Positions 11,076 to 20,683 of a DNA stretch of 64,000 nt are shown piece by piece; positions within the stretch are counted from its first letter, which is position 1, and the number at the start of each line of letters is the position of its first letter. The notes beneath the pieces are model-generated. The model was given only the letters and a program-made list of their open reading frames with translations. It ran no database searches and had not been told where the DNA came from. A program made the translations under genes and the position numbers. The DNA lies in contig JABXIG010000001.1 in assembly GCA_013373205.1 (NCBI GenBank), forward strand, positions 117,520 to 181,519, given 5' to 3'. This DNA comes from Methylocystaceae bacterium. GTDB lineage: Bacteria; Pseudomonadota; Alphaproteobacteria; Rhodospirillales; Terasakiellaceae.

Positions 11076-11462
11076 TTAGTTGGCTTCGGCAGCCAGCGCG
11101 CGTGCCAGTTGGCTTAAGGCGTCTTGATGGCGGTCATTGTCAATATGAGAGAAATTGCGTGCCAATTCTAAGCACATACGTTGACGTTCAGTCAGTTCAA
11201 TTTCAGTATCGTCTTTCTCGTCAAGACCTTCATAAAAATATCCCACGGCCACTTTAAGCACTTGGGCGATTTCATAAAGGCGTCCGGCGGAAATCCGGTT
11301 GATGCCACGTTCGTATTTATGAGCCTGCTGGTAAGTCACGCCGATCATATCTGCCATTTGTTGTTGGCTAAGGCCCAACATGATGCGACGTTCACGAATG
11401 CGTGCCCCCACATGACGATCCGTATCTGTAGCACGGTTTGCAACTTTAGAATCGGTTGACAT
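11076..11462 (-). CDS. XRE-family helix-turn-helix transcriptional regulator
   Basis: RIRERRIMLGLSQQQMADMIGVTYQQAHKYERGINRISAGRLYEIAQVL. Confidence 0.88.
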   Translation of the reverse strand: MSTDSKVANRATDTDRHVGARIRERRIMLGLSQQQMADMIGVTYQQAHKYERGINRISAGRLYEIAQVLKVAVGYFYEGLDEKDDTEIELTERQRMCLELARNFSHIDNDRHQDALSQLARALAAEAN

Positions 11463-11692
11463 AGTTCATTTCCTTCCCCCAGGTCCAACCTGAGCTTTTT
11501 CATATAATCTACTTATCTATCCATGATTACAGTCTACACAACCATTATGCAATATAATATTTCGTAATATTTCAGATAAAAATGATAATAATCTAATGAG
11601 CGCACGTCCTTACGTAGAGCCACCTAATAGTTTAGAGTGTAGGAATATCAACCTAGGTAAATATTTCAAAATATTTCAATAACTAAGCTGGT

Positions 11693-12259
11693 TCAGGCTG
11701 AAAAATTGACCTGGGTCAAAACAGGGGGGACGATTAATGTTTTTTGCGCTAGTTCTTCACGAATTAGAGCAGCTTCTAGTGCTGCTGTGTGTCCGCCGGG
11801 TTGTGCACCTGCAGATAGATAAGCGTTATGATAGGTTTCGCGTTGATAGGCAGATGGTTCCTTGGTTCGCGTTTCACCTTCTTGAGCTGTCAGCTGAACC
11901 TGAAACAGGGTGGAAGAAGGCGCAAGACCGGATAAGGTATAGCCTGTTGGGGACTGTGGCTGGGTTTGTTGGTCTACGCTTGTGCGTGCTTCATTCGTAG
12001 CCTCGTTCAGATCAACCGTTTCGGCTTGGTTGTCCTGTGCCGTTTTCTGCGCATCAGAAAAGGTGTTTTTCTTTTGATTGTCGCGCTGGACCTGATTGAG
12101 CTGCTCGCGCACATCAGAGGGCAAGGTCTGGACAAAGGCCTGAGCTGCGCGTTGAGTCGAGTCGCCTGTACCCTGTGGCGTCTGAGGACGCGGGCGCGCA
12201 GGCTGTGTCTGTGGGATACTGGGGGATCCGTAGACGCGTGATTCAATCGGCAGGGCCAC
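11693..12259 (-). CDS. Hypothetical protein, Pro/Gln/Thr-rich
   Basis: 188-aa ORF; no recognisable domain by eye. Confidence 0.55.
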   Translation of the reverse strand: MALPIESRVYGSPSIPQTQPARPRPQTPQGTGDSTQRAAQAFVQTLPSDVREQLNQVQRDNQKKNTFSDAQKTAQDNQAETVDLNEATNEARTSVDQQTQPQSPTGYTLSGLAPSSTLFQVQLTAQEGETRTKEPSAYQRETYHNAYLSAGAQPGGHTAALEAALIREELAQKTLIVPPVLTQVNFSA

Positions 12260-12370
12260 AGCGGGACTCTAAATCTTATGGAAGAAATGAGCCAACATTA
12301 TACGCCATCTGACAGAGGTTGTCAGCCGAGATTCATAAAATTTTAACTAATGTCTATGGTCGGGGGATTC

Positions 12371-12398
12371 AAAAAGGCCCCTGTTTTCACAGGAGCCT
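12371..12398 (-). terminator. Intrinsic terminator downstream of phaR
   Basis: aaaaaggcccctgttttcacaggagcct hairpin with T-run on the minus strand. Confidence 0.65.
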
Positions 12399-12412
12399 GA
12401 TAATTTGTCGTT

Positions 12413-13030
12413 TTATTTATCTGATTTGTCAGACATTTTTGTCAGCTGTTGCTGCATCGCTTCAAGCTGTGCTTTCATGGCCTGAAGGTCGTCGACAGCT
12501 TTTTCCTGTTCTTTTGCGGTGTTCTCTTTGGCCGTTTCTTGACTGTCGGCTTCATCGCCTTCACGGTAGAAGGGGGGAGTGAACATGCGCATGGCATTTT
12601 CAAACATGGCCATATTTTGCTTGTTCATTTCTTCAAAGCTACCGAAGGGGTTGAGCCCCCCCATGGTCTCTTTCATATAGTCGCGCATCTTTTCCTGATT
12701 GGTGGCAAAAGATTGCATGGTTTGTTCCAGATAGCTTGGAACCAGACCTTGCAGGCTGTCCCCATAAAAGCTGATCAGGTGACGCAAGAAACTGACGGGT
12801 AGGAGGTTTTGCCCTTTGGCTTCTTCTTCCACAATAATCTGCGTCAAGACGGAGCGTGTAATTTCTTCACCGCTTTTTGCATCAAAGACCGCAAACTGTG
12901 TTCCGTCTTTAACCATCTGTGAAAGATGGTCCAAAGTTACATAGCTGCTGGTCGCCGTATTATAGAGTCGGCGGTTCGCATATTTTTTGATGGTGATCGG
13001 TGTGTCTTTATCTTCGTTTTGTACGGCCAT
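12413..13030 (-). CDS. phaR: Polyhydroxyalkanoate synthesis repressor PhaR
   Basis: ITIKKYANRRLYNTATSSYVTLDHLSQMVKDG (PHB/PHA accumulation regulator DNA-binding domain). Confidence 0.93.
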   Translation of the reverse strand: MAVQNEDKDTPITIKKYANRRLYNTATSSYVTLDHLSQMVKDGTQFAVFDAKSGEEITRSVLTQIIVEEEAKGQNLLPVSFLRHLISFYGDSLQGLVPSYLEQTMQSFATNQEKMRDYMKETMGGLNPFGSFEEMNKQNMAMFENAMRMFTPPFYREGDEADSQETAKENTAKEQEKAVDDLQAMKAQLEAMQQQLTKMSDKSDK

Positions 13031-13240
13031 AATTTTCTACTTTTCCGAAATGGTCCCAAGCCCCTTTGTTTTGTGAATGGGGACTCCCTTGGTCACACCA
13101 TAGCGCGAATTTGCTGCGCACAAAAGTGTTGCATTGCAGTTGTGGGCAAAAAAAATTCAAATGGTCCCTATCATTTACCTATTTATTTACATTATGGTAT
13201 ATTTTTTACGTAAAATGCTGCGCAACGGAAAAAAGTGATC

Positions 13241-13618
13241 ATGAGTGATACCAAGAATGACCTGAACGATTTGGCGGCGCAATATATGGATTTGTGGCAA
13301 AAGCAAATGCTTGCCCAGTCAAGTGAACGTGTCGTCGAAGATGCCTTGAAATCCACCCAGGCTATGAACGAGCAGATGGGTGAGATGATGAAAAGTTTCG
13401 ATAGTCCTGAAAAAGTGCAAAACTGGATGACCACATGGGCTGAAAGCTGGAAGGCGCAAATTGAAAAAACAACAGGACAACCCACTGCAAACCCGTTCTG
13501 GCCCCCGACCGCTGGGACTGCATCTGGCAACGATCAACACAACGTGGCTGAGCTTGAAAAGCGCCTTGCCACATTGGAAGAACGCGTCCTTTCCCTGGAA
13601 TCCCAGCTTAAAAAATGA
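13241..13618 (+). CDS. PhaE/phasin-like PHA synthase partner protein
   Basis: Directly upstream of phaC; Trp-rich amphipathic helices (DLWQKQM, NWMTTWAESWKAQI, PFWPP) and C-terminal coiled coil EKRLATLEERVLSLESQLKK. Confidence 0.6.
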   Translation: MSDTKNDLNDLAAQYMDLWQKQMLAQSSERVVEDALKSTQAMNEQMGEMMKSFDSPEKVQNWMTTWAESWKAQIEKTTGQPTANPFWPPTAGTASGNDQHNVAELEKRLATLEERVLSLESQLKK

Positions 13619-14717
13619 GGTTGAGGCGTTACGCCTTGCCACCACGTCTTATGAAGACAAAGAATTTTCCGCGGCTTTGGATGTGGAAGCCTACACGCGC
13701 GCTTGCGCATTTTTAAACGGTGTTAAAACTTATCATAATCACCCTTACCAACGTGTCGTTGGCGATGTTGCAACCATCTGGCAAGACGGTGAAACCCGGC
13801 TGTTGGATTATGGCGGGTCTGATGATGGGCCAGTTGTCTTGGCTGTACCGTCATTAATCAATAAATCCTACATTCTGGATTTGAATGAAGACCAGAGTTT
13901 CATGCGTTATGTTGCGCAACATGGCCTGCGTAGTTTTCTGATCGACTGGGGGGATGTGGGCACAGCTGAAAAGACGATGGGGCTGGAAGATTACGTGATG
14001 GGTCGGTTGAACCGTTGTCTGGACGAAGTCATCAAACAGACAGGTCGTCCGGTTTGTCTGGTTGGTTACTGTATGGGGGGGGTTCTGACCACGGCTTTGA
14101 CGGTGATGGAACCTGACAAGGTTGCCGGGCTTGTCCTGATGGCGACGCCGTGGGATTTTCATGCCGGTCAGGGGCGCCATAAGCAGGTGATTCAGGCCTA
14201 TCAACTGCAACTGCGCAGTATCATCAATATGATGGGTGTTCTGCCCATTGATGTTATTCAGGCCTTGTTTGCGGCGATTGACCCTTACGGTATTTTGCAG
14301 AAGTTTGAACGTTTTTCCAAAATGGTGCCGGATAGTTTGGAAGCGCAGAAATTTGTTGCGATGGAAGATTGGCTAAACGATGCCGTCCCTTTAAGTGGTC
14401 CGGTGGCAGAAGAATGTTTGTTTGATTGGTACATTGATAATCGCCCGGTTTCGGGGAAATGGGAAATGGACGGACATTTTATTGACCCGCAGGACATCAT
14501 CTGTCCAACCCTTTTGTTTGTCCCTGAAAAAGATCGAATCGTTCCTGTAGAATCCGCATTGGCGCTGGCCCCTTTGATCCAGAATGCAAAAGTTGAAAAA
14601 CTACCTGCCGGACATATTGGCATGGTTACGGGTAGAAAAGCGAAAGAGGCGCTCTACCTGCCACTTTGTAAGTGGCTGTTATCCCATGACTTTTCGAAAA
14701 TAACAAAAATGCCATAA
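13614..14717 (+). CDS. phaC: Poly(3-hydroxyalkanoate) synthase PhaC (short form); start unresolved
   Basis: Supplied ORF 13461..14717; lipase-like box GYCMGG (Cys nucleophile), IDWGD, Asp in VPEKDRIVP, His in AGHIGM. Residues upstream of about 13614 are the out-of-frame shadow of the preceding gene. Confidence 0.8.
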   Translation, partial: NEVEALRLATTSYEDKEFSAALDVEAYTRACAFLNGVKTYHNHPYQRVVGDVATIWQDGETRLLDYGGSDDGPVVLAVPSLINKSYILDLNEDQSFMRYVAQHGLRSFLIDWGDVGTAEKTMGLEDYVMGRLNRCLDEVIKQTGRPVCLVGYCMGGVLTTALTVMEPDKVAGLVLMATPWDFHAGQGRHKQVIQAYQLQLRSIINMMGVLPIDVIQALFAAIDPYGILQKFERFSKMVPDSLEAQKFVAMEDWLNDAVPLSGPVAEECLFDWYIDNRPVSGKWEMDGHFIDPQDIICPTLLFVPEKDRIVPVESALALAPLIQNAKVEKLPAGHIGMVTGRKAKEALYLPLCKWLLSHDFSKITKMP

Positions 14718-14836
14718 TTCCACGCACAATCATTACTTGACCCGTACACTGGCTCCTATACCTTATATCCGCTTAAAAGACGCAAGAAGACGCTCTTTTA
14801 TGGGGACAAAATTAATAATTCTAGGAGACAAATAAT

Positions 14837-16012
14837 ATGACTGAAGTCGTCATTGTCGGTGCGGCACGTACAGCTGTCGGTAACTTTAGCGGAAGCCTTG
14901 CTTCTGTTCCTGCGCACGAATTGGGCGCAACTGTGATCAAAGCTGCTTTGGAACGTGCAGGCGTAGATGCCGCAGACGTTCAGGAAGTTTTCATGGGTCA
15001 GGTTCTGACAGGTGGCACGGGTCAAAACCCGGCACGTCAGGCTGCCATCGCTGCAGGCTGCCCGGAAGAATCTACTGCCATGACCATTAACCAGGTTTGT
15101 GGCTCTGGTCTTCGTTCTGTTGCCATGGGGATGCAGTCCATCATGATGGGTGATGCGGACATTGTGGTTGCCGGTGGTCAGGAAAACATGTCTTTGTCTC
15201 CGCACGTCATGCACCTGCGTAACGGCACTAAAATGGGCCCGGCTAAAATGGAAGACACCATGATTAAAGACGGTTTGTGGTGTGCCTTTAATGATTATCA
15301 CATGGGAACAACTGCACAAAATATTGCGGACAAGTACCAAATCAGCCGTGAAGAACAAGATGCTTTTGCAGCAGCTTCCCAAAACAAGGCCGAAGCGGCA
15401 CGTAACGAAGGCAAGTTCAAAGAAGAGATCGCACCTGTCACGATCAAACACCGTAAAGGCGAGGTCGTTTTTGATACAGACGAATTCATTAAAGACGGTG
15501 TGACCGCTGAAGGTCTGGGCAAACTGCGCCCGGCATTCTCCAAAGACGGTTCTGTCACGGCGGGGAACGCATCCGGTATTAATGATGGTGCCTCTGTTGT
15601 TGTCTTGATGTCCAAGGAAGAAGCTGACAAGCGTGGTCTGACACCACTTGCCACAATCCGTGCGTGGGCGACACATGGTGTGGATCCTAAAATCATGGGT
15701 ACAGGTCCTATCCCGGCTGTGACCAAAGCATTGGATAAAGCCGGCTGGTCTATCGATGATCTGGATTTGGTTGAAGCCAACGAAGCTTTTGCTGCACAAG
15801 CCATTTCTGTAAACAAGGAACTGGGTTGGGATACAGATAAAGTAAACGTCAACGGTGGCGCGATTGCCATCGGTCACCCGATCGGTGCTTCTGGTAACCG
15901 TGTTCTGGTGACATTGCTGCACGAAATGAAGCGTCGTGATTCCAAGAAAGGGATTGCGACACTTTGTATCGGTGGTGGACAGGGGGTTGCCCTGTGCGTT
16001 GAACGCGCATAA
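14837..16012 (+). CDS. phaA: Acetyl-CoA C-acetyltransferase (beta-ketothiolase)
   Basis: 391 aa; [56 protein letters not shown]. Confidence 0.95.
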   Translation: MTEVVIVGAARTAVGNFSGSLASVPAHELGATVIKAALERAGVDAADVQEVFMGQVLTGGTGQNPARQAAIAAGCPEESTAMTINQVCGSGLRSVAMGMQSIMMGDADIVVAGGQENMSLSPHVMHLRNGTKMGPAKMEDTMIKDGLWCAFNDYHMGTTAQNIADKYQISREEQDAFAAASQNKAEAARNEGKFKEEIAPVTIKHRKGEVVFDTDEFIKDGVTAEGLGKLRPAFSKDGSVTAGNASGINDGASVVVLMSKEEADKRGLTPLATIRAWATHGVDPKIMGTGPIPAVTKALDKAGWSIDDLDLVEANEAFAAQAISVNKELGWDTDKVNVNGGAIAIGHPIGASGNRVLVTLLHEMKRRDSKKGIATLCIGGGQGVALCVERA

Positions 16013-16022
16013 TCAACATTTT

Positions 16023-16062
16023 GAAAAGGGTCCCTTTTGTAGGCTCAAAGGGGCCTCTTTTC
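16023..16062 (+). terminator. Intrinsic terminator/attenuator between phaA and phaB
   Basis: gaaaagggtcccttttgtaggctcaaaggggcctctttt imperfect hairpin with T-tract. Confidence 0.55.
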
Positions 16063-16211
16063 ATACTGGATGAAATAAAGTTTTTTTATTTCAAAAAATA
16101 TGGTGGATTCTTTATAAAGCTTTCGCCACAATATGGCAGACGATCATTGACGAAGATCAGATGTCATGAAGAGTAACGTAAAAAATAGTCAAACGTAAAA
16201 GGAAGATTCAC

Positions 16212-16934
16212 ATGGGTCGTGTAGCACTTGTAACTGGGGGAACGCGCGGTATTGGTCGCGCAATTTCGGAACGTCTAAAAGAAGCCGGTTATACCGTGGC
16301 TGCCAATTTTGGCGGTAACGAAGAAGCCGCAAAAAAATTCACAGAAGAGACAGGCATCGCTTCTTACAAATGTGATGTAAGTGATTTTGATGCGTGTCAG
16401 GAAATGCTGGCAAAAATTAAAGAAGAATTGGGTGCCGTTGAAATTTTGGTCAACAACGCCGGGATTACCCGCGATGGGACCTTGCACCGTATGAGCGAAG
16501 AAAACTGGGAAGCGGTCATTGCAACCAACCTGAGCTCCTGCTTTAACCTATGTCGTGGTGTCATCGATGACATGCGCGCCAATTCTTTTGGCCGTATCGT
16601 TAATATCGGTTCTATCAATGGTCAGGCTGGTCAATATGGTCAGGTGAACTATGCTGCTGCGAAATCCGGTATCCATGGCTTTACCAAAGCTCTGGCACAG
16701 GAAGGCGCAGGTAAAGGTATCACGGTAAATGCGATCGCACCGGGCTATGTGGACACAGACATGGTTCGCGCTGTACCGCCAGCCGTTCTGGAAAAAATCA
16801 TTGCCAAAATCCCGATGGGCCGTTTGGGTCGCGCGGATGATATTGCCCGTGGCGTGTTGTTCCTGGTGGCTGACGAAGGTGACTTTGTGACAGGCGCAAC
16901 CCTGTCCATCAACGGTGGTCAGCACATGTACTAA
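16212..16934 (+). CDS. phaB: Acetoacetyl-CoA reductase
   Basis: 240 aa SDR: VTGGTRGIGRAIS, NNAGITRDGTLHRM, YAAAKSGIHGFTKALAQE. Confidence 0.95.
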   Translation: MGRVALVTGGTRGIGRAISERLKEAGYTVAANFGGNEEAAKKFTEETGIASYKCDVSDFDACQEMLAKIKEELGAVEILVNNAGITRDGTLHRMSEENWEAVIATNLSSCFNLCRGVIDDMRANSFGRIVNIGSINGQAGQYGQVNYAAAKSGIHGFTKALAQEGAGKGITVNAIAPGYVDTDMVRAVPPAVLEKIIAKIPMGRLGRADDIARGVLFLVADEGDFVTGATLSINGGQHMY

Positions 16935-16960
16935 GATTTTTGCAAATCTTTGCAATCATC

Positions 16961-16997
16961 AAAAAAACCCTCGTCCCATTTGGGCGGGGGTTTTTTG
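16961..16997 (+). terminator. Intrinsic terminator downstream of phaB
   Basis: aaaaaaaccctcgtcccatttgggcgggggtttttt. Confidence 0.85.
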
Positions 16998-17014
16998 TTT
17001 CTTATACCTTTATT

Positions 17015-17110
17015 GTCATCCCGGATTTATTTGGGGACAATCAGATTGCGTAAACTGGATTCTAAATCAGCTATGTTGCTACGGATTGTCCCGCAAATGT
17101 GCGGGATGAC
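17015..17110. repeat. BIME/MITE-like palindromic repeat, copy A
   Basis: Imperfect terminal inverted repeats gtcatcccgga...tttggggacaatc / gattgtcccgcaaatgtgcgggatgac flanking a core sharing gtaaactggat with the inverted copy at 53773-53869. Confidence 0.75.
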
Positions 17111-17116
17111 ACGGAA

Positions 17117-17950
17117 TTATGAAGTCATTTTCCGTAACCGCTGTTGAGCCAAAGTAAAACCCACCAAATAAACCGTCGCAACGGCAAAAGAAATCAGCGT
17201 ACCTATAAACAGCCCCTGTTCGGTCAAATAAAGTGAAAAGACCAGACAGAAAATCGTTGTTGCGCCAAGTCCGATGGGGAAATGTTTGATGGTGGCAAGA
17301 ACGGGTGCGGCCCCGTAAGTGACATGCACAATCACAATCATGGGAAAGACGGTGGCCGGAAAGCTGGCAAGTACACCTGCCATTTCGGGCCCTAACTGTT
17401 CCGCAAGACCAGTGATGACCAGAACGACAAAGCTGGCAGATGCTGCACGGATAAAGGCAACCCGAAAGCTTAAACGGACGGCCTGTGTAATCTTGATCTC
17501 GGCAAAGCGTTTAAAGCCGAAAATGCACAAGGTGATGATCGTGCACATAAAGATAAATGCACCGAAAAGGTTAAAATCAATTGTGCTTAAGACGATCCCG
17601 ACACTGAAAAAGGCCGCAAGTCCGGCCACAACAGTCCAGAACCAATGGATGTTCGGGCGCAACGACAGCACCAGACCGTAGGCTGCAAAAATGGAAAGAT
17701 TGGCGGTTAATCCCGCTAGGGTATGGACCGCACTTTGTGCAGCAAACACGTTGCCTTCCTGATAGCCGATGAAAATCAGAACAATGGCGACACTTAAAGG
17801 GTAACCACCCAATAGTCCGGCCCATCGGGGACTGACCCGTTCGGCAATGACGGACAGACCTAAAACGATGGCAACGGTTACGATGATTTTGGTAAGAAAA
17901 AGGGTCACGGGCTTGCATGATTTGAAATTTGAGGGGTGGTTGATAAGCAC
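17117..17950 (-). CDS. Integral membrane protein of unknown function
   Basis: 277 aa, many hydrophobic segments; two similar halves (RWAGLLGGYPLSVAIVLIF / EMAGVLASFPATVFPMIVI). Confidence 0.7.
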   Translation of the reverse strand: MLINHPSNFKSCKPVTLFLTKIIVTVAIVLGLSVIAERVSPRWAGLLGGYPLSVAIVLIFIGYQEGNVFAAQSAVHTLAGLTANLSIFAAYGLVLSLRPNIHWFWTVVAGLAAFFSVGIVLSTIDFNLFGAFIFMCTIITLCIFGFKRFAEIKITQAVRLSFRVAFIRAASASFVVLVITGLAEQLGPEMAGVLASFPATVFPMIVIVHVTYGAAPVLATIKHFPIGLGATTIFCLVFSLYLTEQGLFIGTLISFAVATVYLVGFTLAQQRLRKMTS

Positions 17951-18052
17951 ATATAATAATCTTCAAAGCAAGCGATCATTGATCTTGGACTCACTTGGAA
18001 ATCCGTGCTAAACAGCGGCAAATGTTTTGAATCCCCAAGAGGTCTTTTCAAG

Positions 18053-19441
18053 GTGCAGTACGTATCTACACGCGGCAAAGCGCCCGCACTTTCATTCGAT
18101 GATGTTCTTCTGACAGGTTTGGCCCGCGACGGTGGTCTTTATTTGCCGGAAAGCTGGCCGACATTTTGCGCAGATGATATCCGCAGCATGCGCGGGCTTT
18201 CCTATGCCGAGGTTGCCATCCGGGTGATGTACCCGTTTGTGGAAGGGTCCATCCCGGAAAGCGATTTTGCGGATCTGGTTAATGATGCCTACAAAGATTT
18301 CGGCCATCCAGCCGTTGCCCCTTTGAAACAACTGGACAGTGACCAATGGGTGATGGAACTGTTCCATGGGCCGACCTTGGCCTTTAAAGATTATGCCCTA
18401 CAGTTGCTGGGCCGTCTGTTTGATTATGTGCTGAAAAAACGTGGTGATAAAGTCACCATCGTAGGTGCTACATCGGGCGACACCGGGTCAGCCGCGATTG
18501 AAGCGTGTCGCGACCGTGAATGTATTGATATTTTCATCATGCACCCAAAGGGGCGTGTTTCTGACGTGCAACGTTGCCAGATGACCACTGTACAGTCTGA
18601 AAATGTTCATAACATTGCGCTAGAAGGCACTTTTGATGATTGTCAGGATGCGGTGAAAGCCATGTTCAACGATATGGATTTCCGTGATAAATATAATCTG
18701 TCGGCGGTTAATTCTATTAACTGGGCACGCATCATGGCACAAATCGCCTATTATTTTTGGGCCGGTGTGCAAACAGGTAGTCCGGATCGCTTGATGCGTT
18801 TCTCTGTACCGACCGGAAACTTCGGCAACGTCTTTGCCGGATATTGCGCCAAAAAGATGGGACTGCCCATTGAAGGCTTTATCATCGGGTCAAACCGTAA
18901 TGACATCCTAACCCGTTACTTCAACACCGGCGTGATGAAGATGGAAACGGTTGAACCGAGTTTGTCCCCGTCCATGGATATTCAAATCTCATCGAACTTT
19001 GAACGTTTGCTTGCCCAGCATTATGAAAAAGATGGCTCTGCATTGACCCAGGCGCTGGCCCAGTTTCGTGATACAGGCGAAGTGGATTTTGGGAAAGAAC
19101 GTTGGCAAGCTATGTGTGCTGACTTTAAAGCACAAAAACTGGATGACGGTGAAACCAAAGCCGCGATTAAAGATTTCTATGAACGCACAGGCGAGCTGCT
19201 GGACCCACATAGCGTGATCGGGTGTGAAACTGCCCGTGCAGCTGAAAAATCCGATGCGGTCACCATTGCGCTGGCAACGGCCCATCCGGCGAAATTCCCC
19301 GCTGCGGTGAAAGAAGCCAGCGGTGTTCATCCGGATTTGCCGGAACGTATGGCAGACCTGTTTGATCGTGAAGAACGTTTTGACGTTTTGGAAAATGATC
19401 TGGCGAGTATTCAGGCGTATATTGAAAAGACACTGGCATAA
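18053..19441 (+). CDS. thrC: Threonine synthase
   Basis: YVSTRGKAPALSFDDVLLTGLARDGGLYLPE, ELFHGPTLAFKDYALQLLG (PLP lysine), VGATSGDTGSAAIE; likely GTG start at 18053. Confidence 0.95.
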   Translation: MQYVSTRGKAPALSFDDVLLTGLARDGGLYLPESWPTFCADDIRSMRGLSYAEVAIRVMYPFVEGSIPESDFADLVNDAYKDFGHPAVAPLKQLDSDQWVMELFHGPTLAFKDYALQLLGRLFDYVLKKRGDKVTIVGATSGDTGSAAIEACRDRECIDIFIMHPKGRVSDVQRCQMTTVQSENVHNIALEGTFDDCQDAVKAMFNDMDFRDKYNLSAVNSINWARIMAQIAYYFWAGVQTGSPDRLMRFSVPTGNFGNVFAGYCAKKMGLPIEGFIIGSNRNDILTRYFNTGVMKMETVEPSLSPSMDIQISSNFERLLAQHYEKDGSALTQALAQFRDTGEVDFGKERWQAMCADFKAQKLDDGETKAAIKDFYERTGELLDPHSVIGCETARAAEKSDAVTIALATAHPAKFPAAVKEASGVHPDLPERMADLFDREERFDVLENDLASIQAYIEKTLA

Positions 19442-20683
19442 ATGAGCGTTAAAGTTACGACACTTGAAAATGGTCTGCGTGTTGTTACAGACTATATGGA
19501 TTCCGTTCAGTCTGTTTCTTTAGGGGCCTGGATTGAAGTGGGCGCCCGTCATGAACCGGCAGAGATCAACGGGGTTTCCCATTTTCTGGAACATATGGCC
19601 TTTAAAGGCACAACCACACGCTCTGCACAGGATCTGGCCGAAGAGATTGAAAATGTCGGTGGGCATATCAATGCCTATACTTCGCGTGAGAACACGGCTT
19701 ATTATGCCAAAGTCTTAAAAGACGATGTGGAACTGGCTGTTGATGTCATTGCTGATATTTTGCAAAATTCGGTTATGGATGAAGGCGAGCTGGAACGTGA
19801 ACGCAGTGTGATCCTGCAGGAAATTTTGCAGGCAAACGATACGCCTGACGATATTATTTTCGATCATTTCCAGACCACAGCTTATCCCGACCAAGCCATT
19901 GGCCGTCCGGTGTTGGGGGATGCCGAGATCGTCAAGTCGCTGAGCCGTGATCAGATTATGGGCTATATGAAGCAAAATTATGCGGCTTCTAAAATTGTCT
20001 TTAGCGCAGCGGGTAATGTGGAACATGACAAGCTGGTTGAACTGGTCACAAGCAAGTTTTCAAAGCTTACAGATGAATCCCCGTTAGAAGCAGACCCGAC
20101 ACGATATAAAGGCGGCAGCTTCATTGAAACACGGCCCAGTCTGGAACAGGTGCATGTTCTGGTCGGGTTTGATGGTGTTCATTATGATGATCCTGATTTT
20201 TATAGCTTAAGCGTATTCTCCACCCTGTTTGGCGGGGGGATGTCTTCGCGCCTATTTCAGGAAATTCGTGAGAAACGCGGTCTGGTTTATTCCATTTATA
20301 GCTTTGTGTCTGCCTATGATGATGGCGGTATGTTCGGGCTTTATGCGGGTACCGGGCCGAAAGAAGTGGATGAATTGATGCCCGTGCTTTCACAGGAAAT
20401 TAAAAAATCATGTGAGAGTATTAGCGAAGAAGAAGTCAATCGTGCCAAAGCACAGCTGAAATCCAGCATTCTGATGTCTATGGAAAGCACATCAACGCGC
20501 TGTGAACAGCTGGCACGTCAGATGATTGTCTTTAAACGTCCGGTCCCGGCAGAAGAAGTTGTTAAAAAAATAGATGCCATTGATGTGACTGCGGTGCAAA
20601 AAGTTGCGCAAAAAATCTTTGCGACCAAACCGACCTTGGCGGTGTTGGGTCCGATTGACGAAGTGCCGGACTTTACGCTTTAA
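19442..20683 (+). CDS. M16-family zinc peptidase (processing peptidase-like)
   Basis: HXXEH motif in NGVSHFLEHMAFKGT; 413 aa; starts right after the thrC stop. Confidence 0.92.
   Translation: MSVKVTTLENGLRVVTDYMDSVQSVSLGAWIEVGARHEPAEINGVSHFLEHMAFKGTTTRSAQDLAEEIENVGGHINAYTSRENTAYYAKVLKDDVELAVDVIADILQNSVMDEGELERERSVILQEILQANDTPDDIIFDHFQTTAYPDQAIGRPVLGDAEIVKSLSRDQIMGYMKQNYAASKIVFSAAGNVEHDKLVELVTSKFSKLTDESPLEADPTRYKGGSFIETRPSLEQVHVLVGFDGVHYDDPDFYSLSVFSTLFGGGMSSRLFQEIREKRGLVYSIYSFVSAYDDGGMFGLYAGTGPKEVDELMPVLSQEIKKSCESISEEEVNRAKAQLKSSILMSMESTSTRCEQLARQMIVFKRPVPAEEVVKKIDAIDVTAVQKVAQKIFATKPTLAVLGPIDEVPDFTL

Noticed and set aside
13461-13613. ATG at 13461 as the true phaC start
   Set aside because: The ~51 residues it adds are the out-of-frame translation of the upstream PhaE-like coiled coil, with no conserved look.
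14798-15922. 374-aa minus-strand ORF
   Set aside because: Fully antisense to phaA, a clear conserved gene; Cys/His/Arg-rich composition typical of shadow ORFs.
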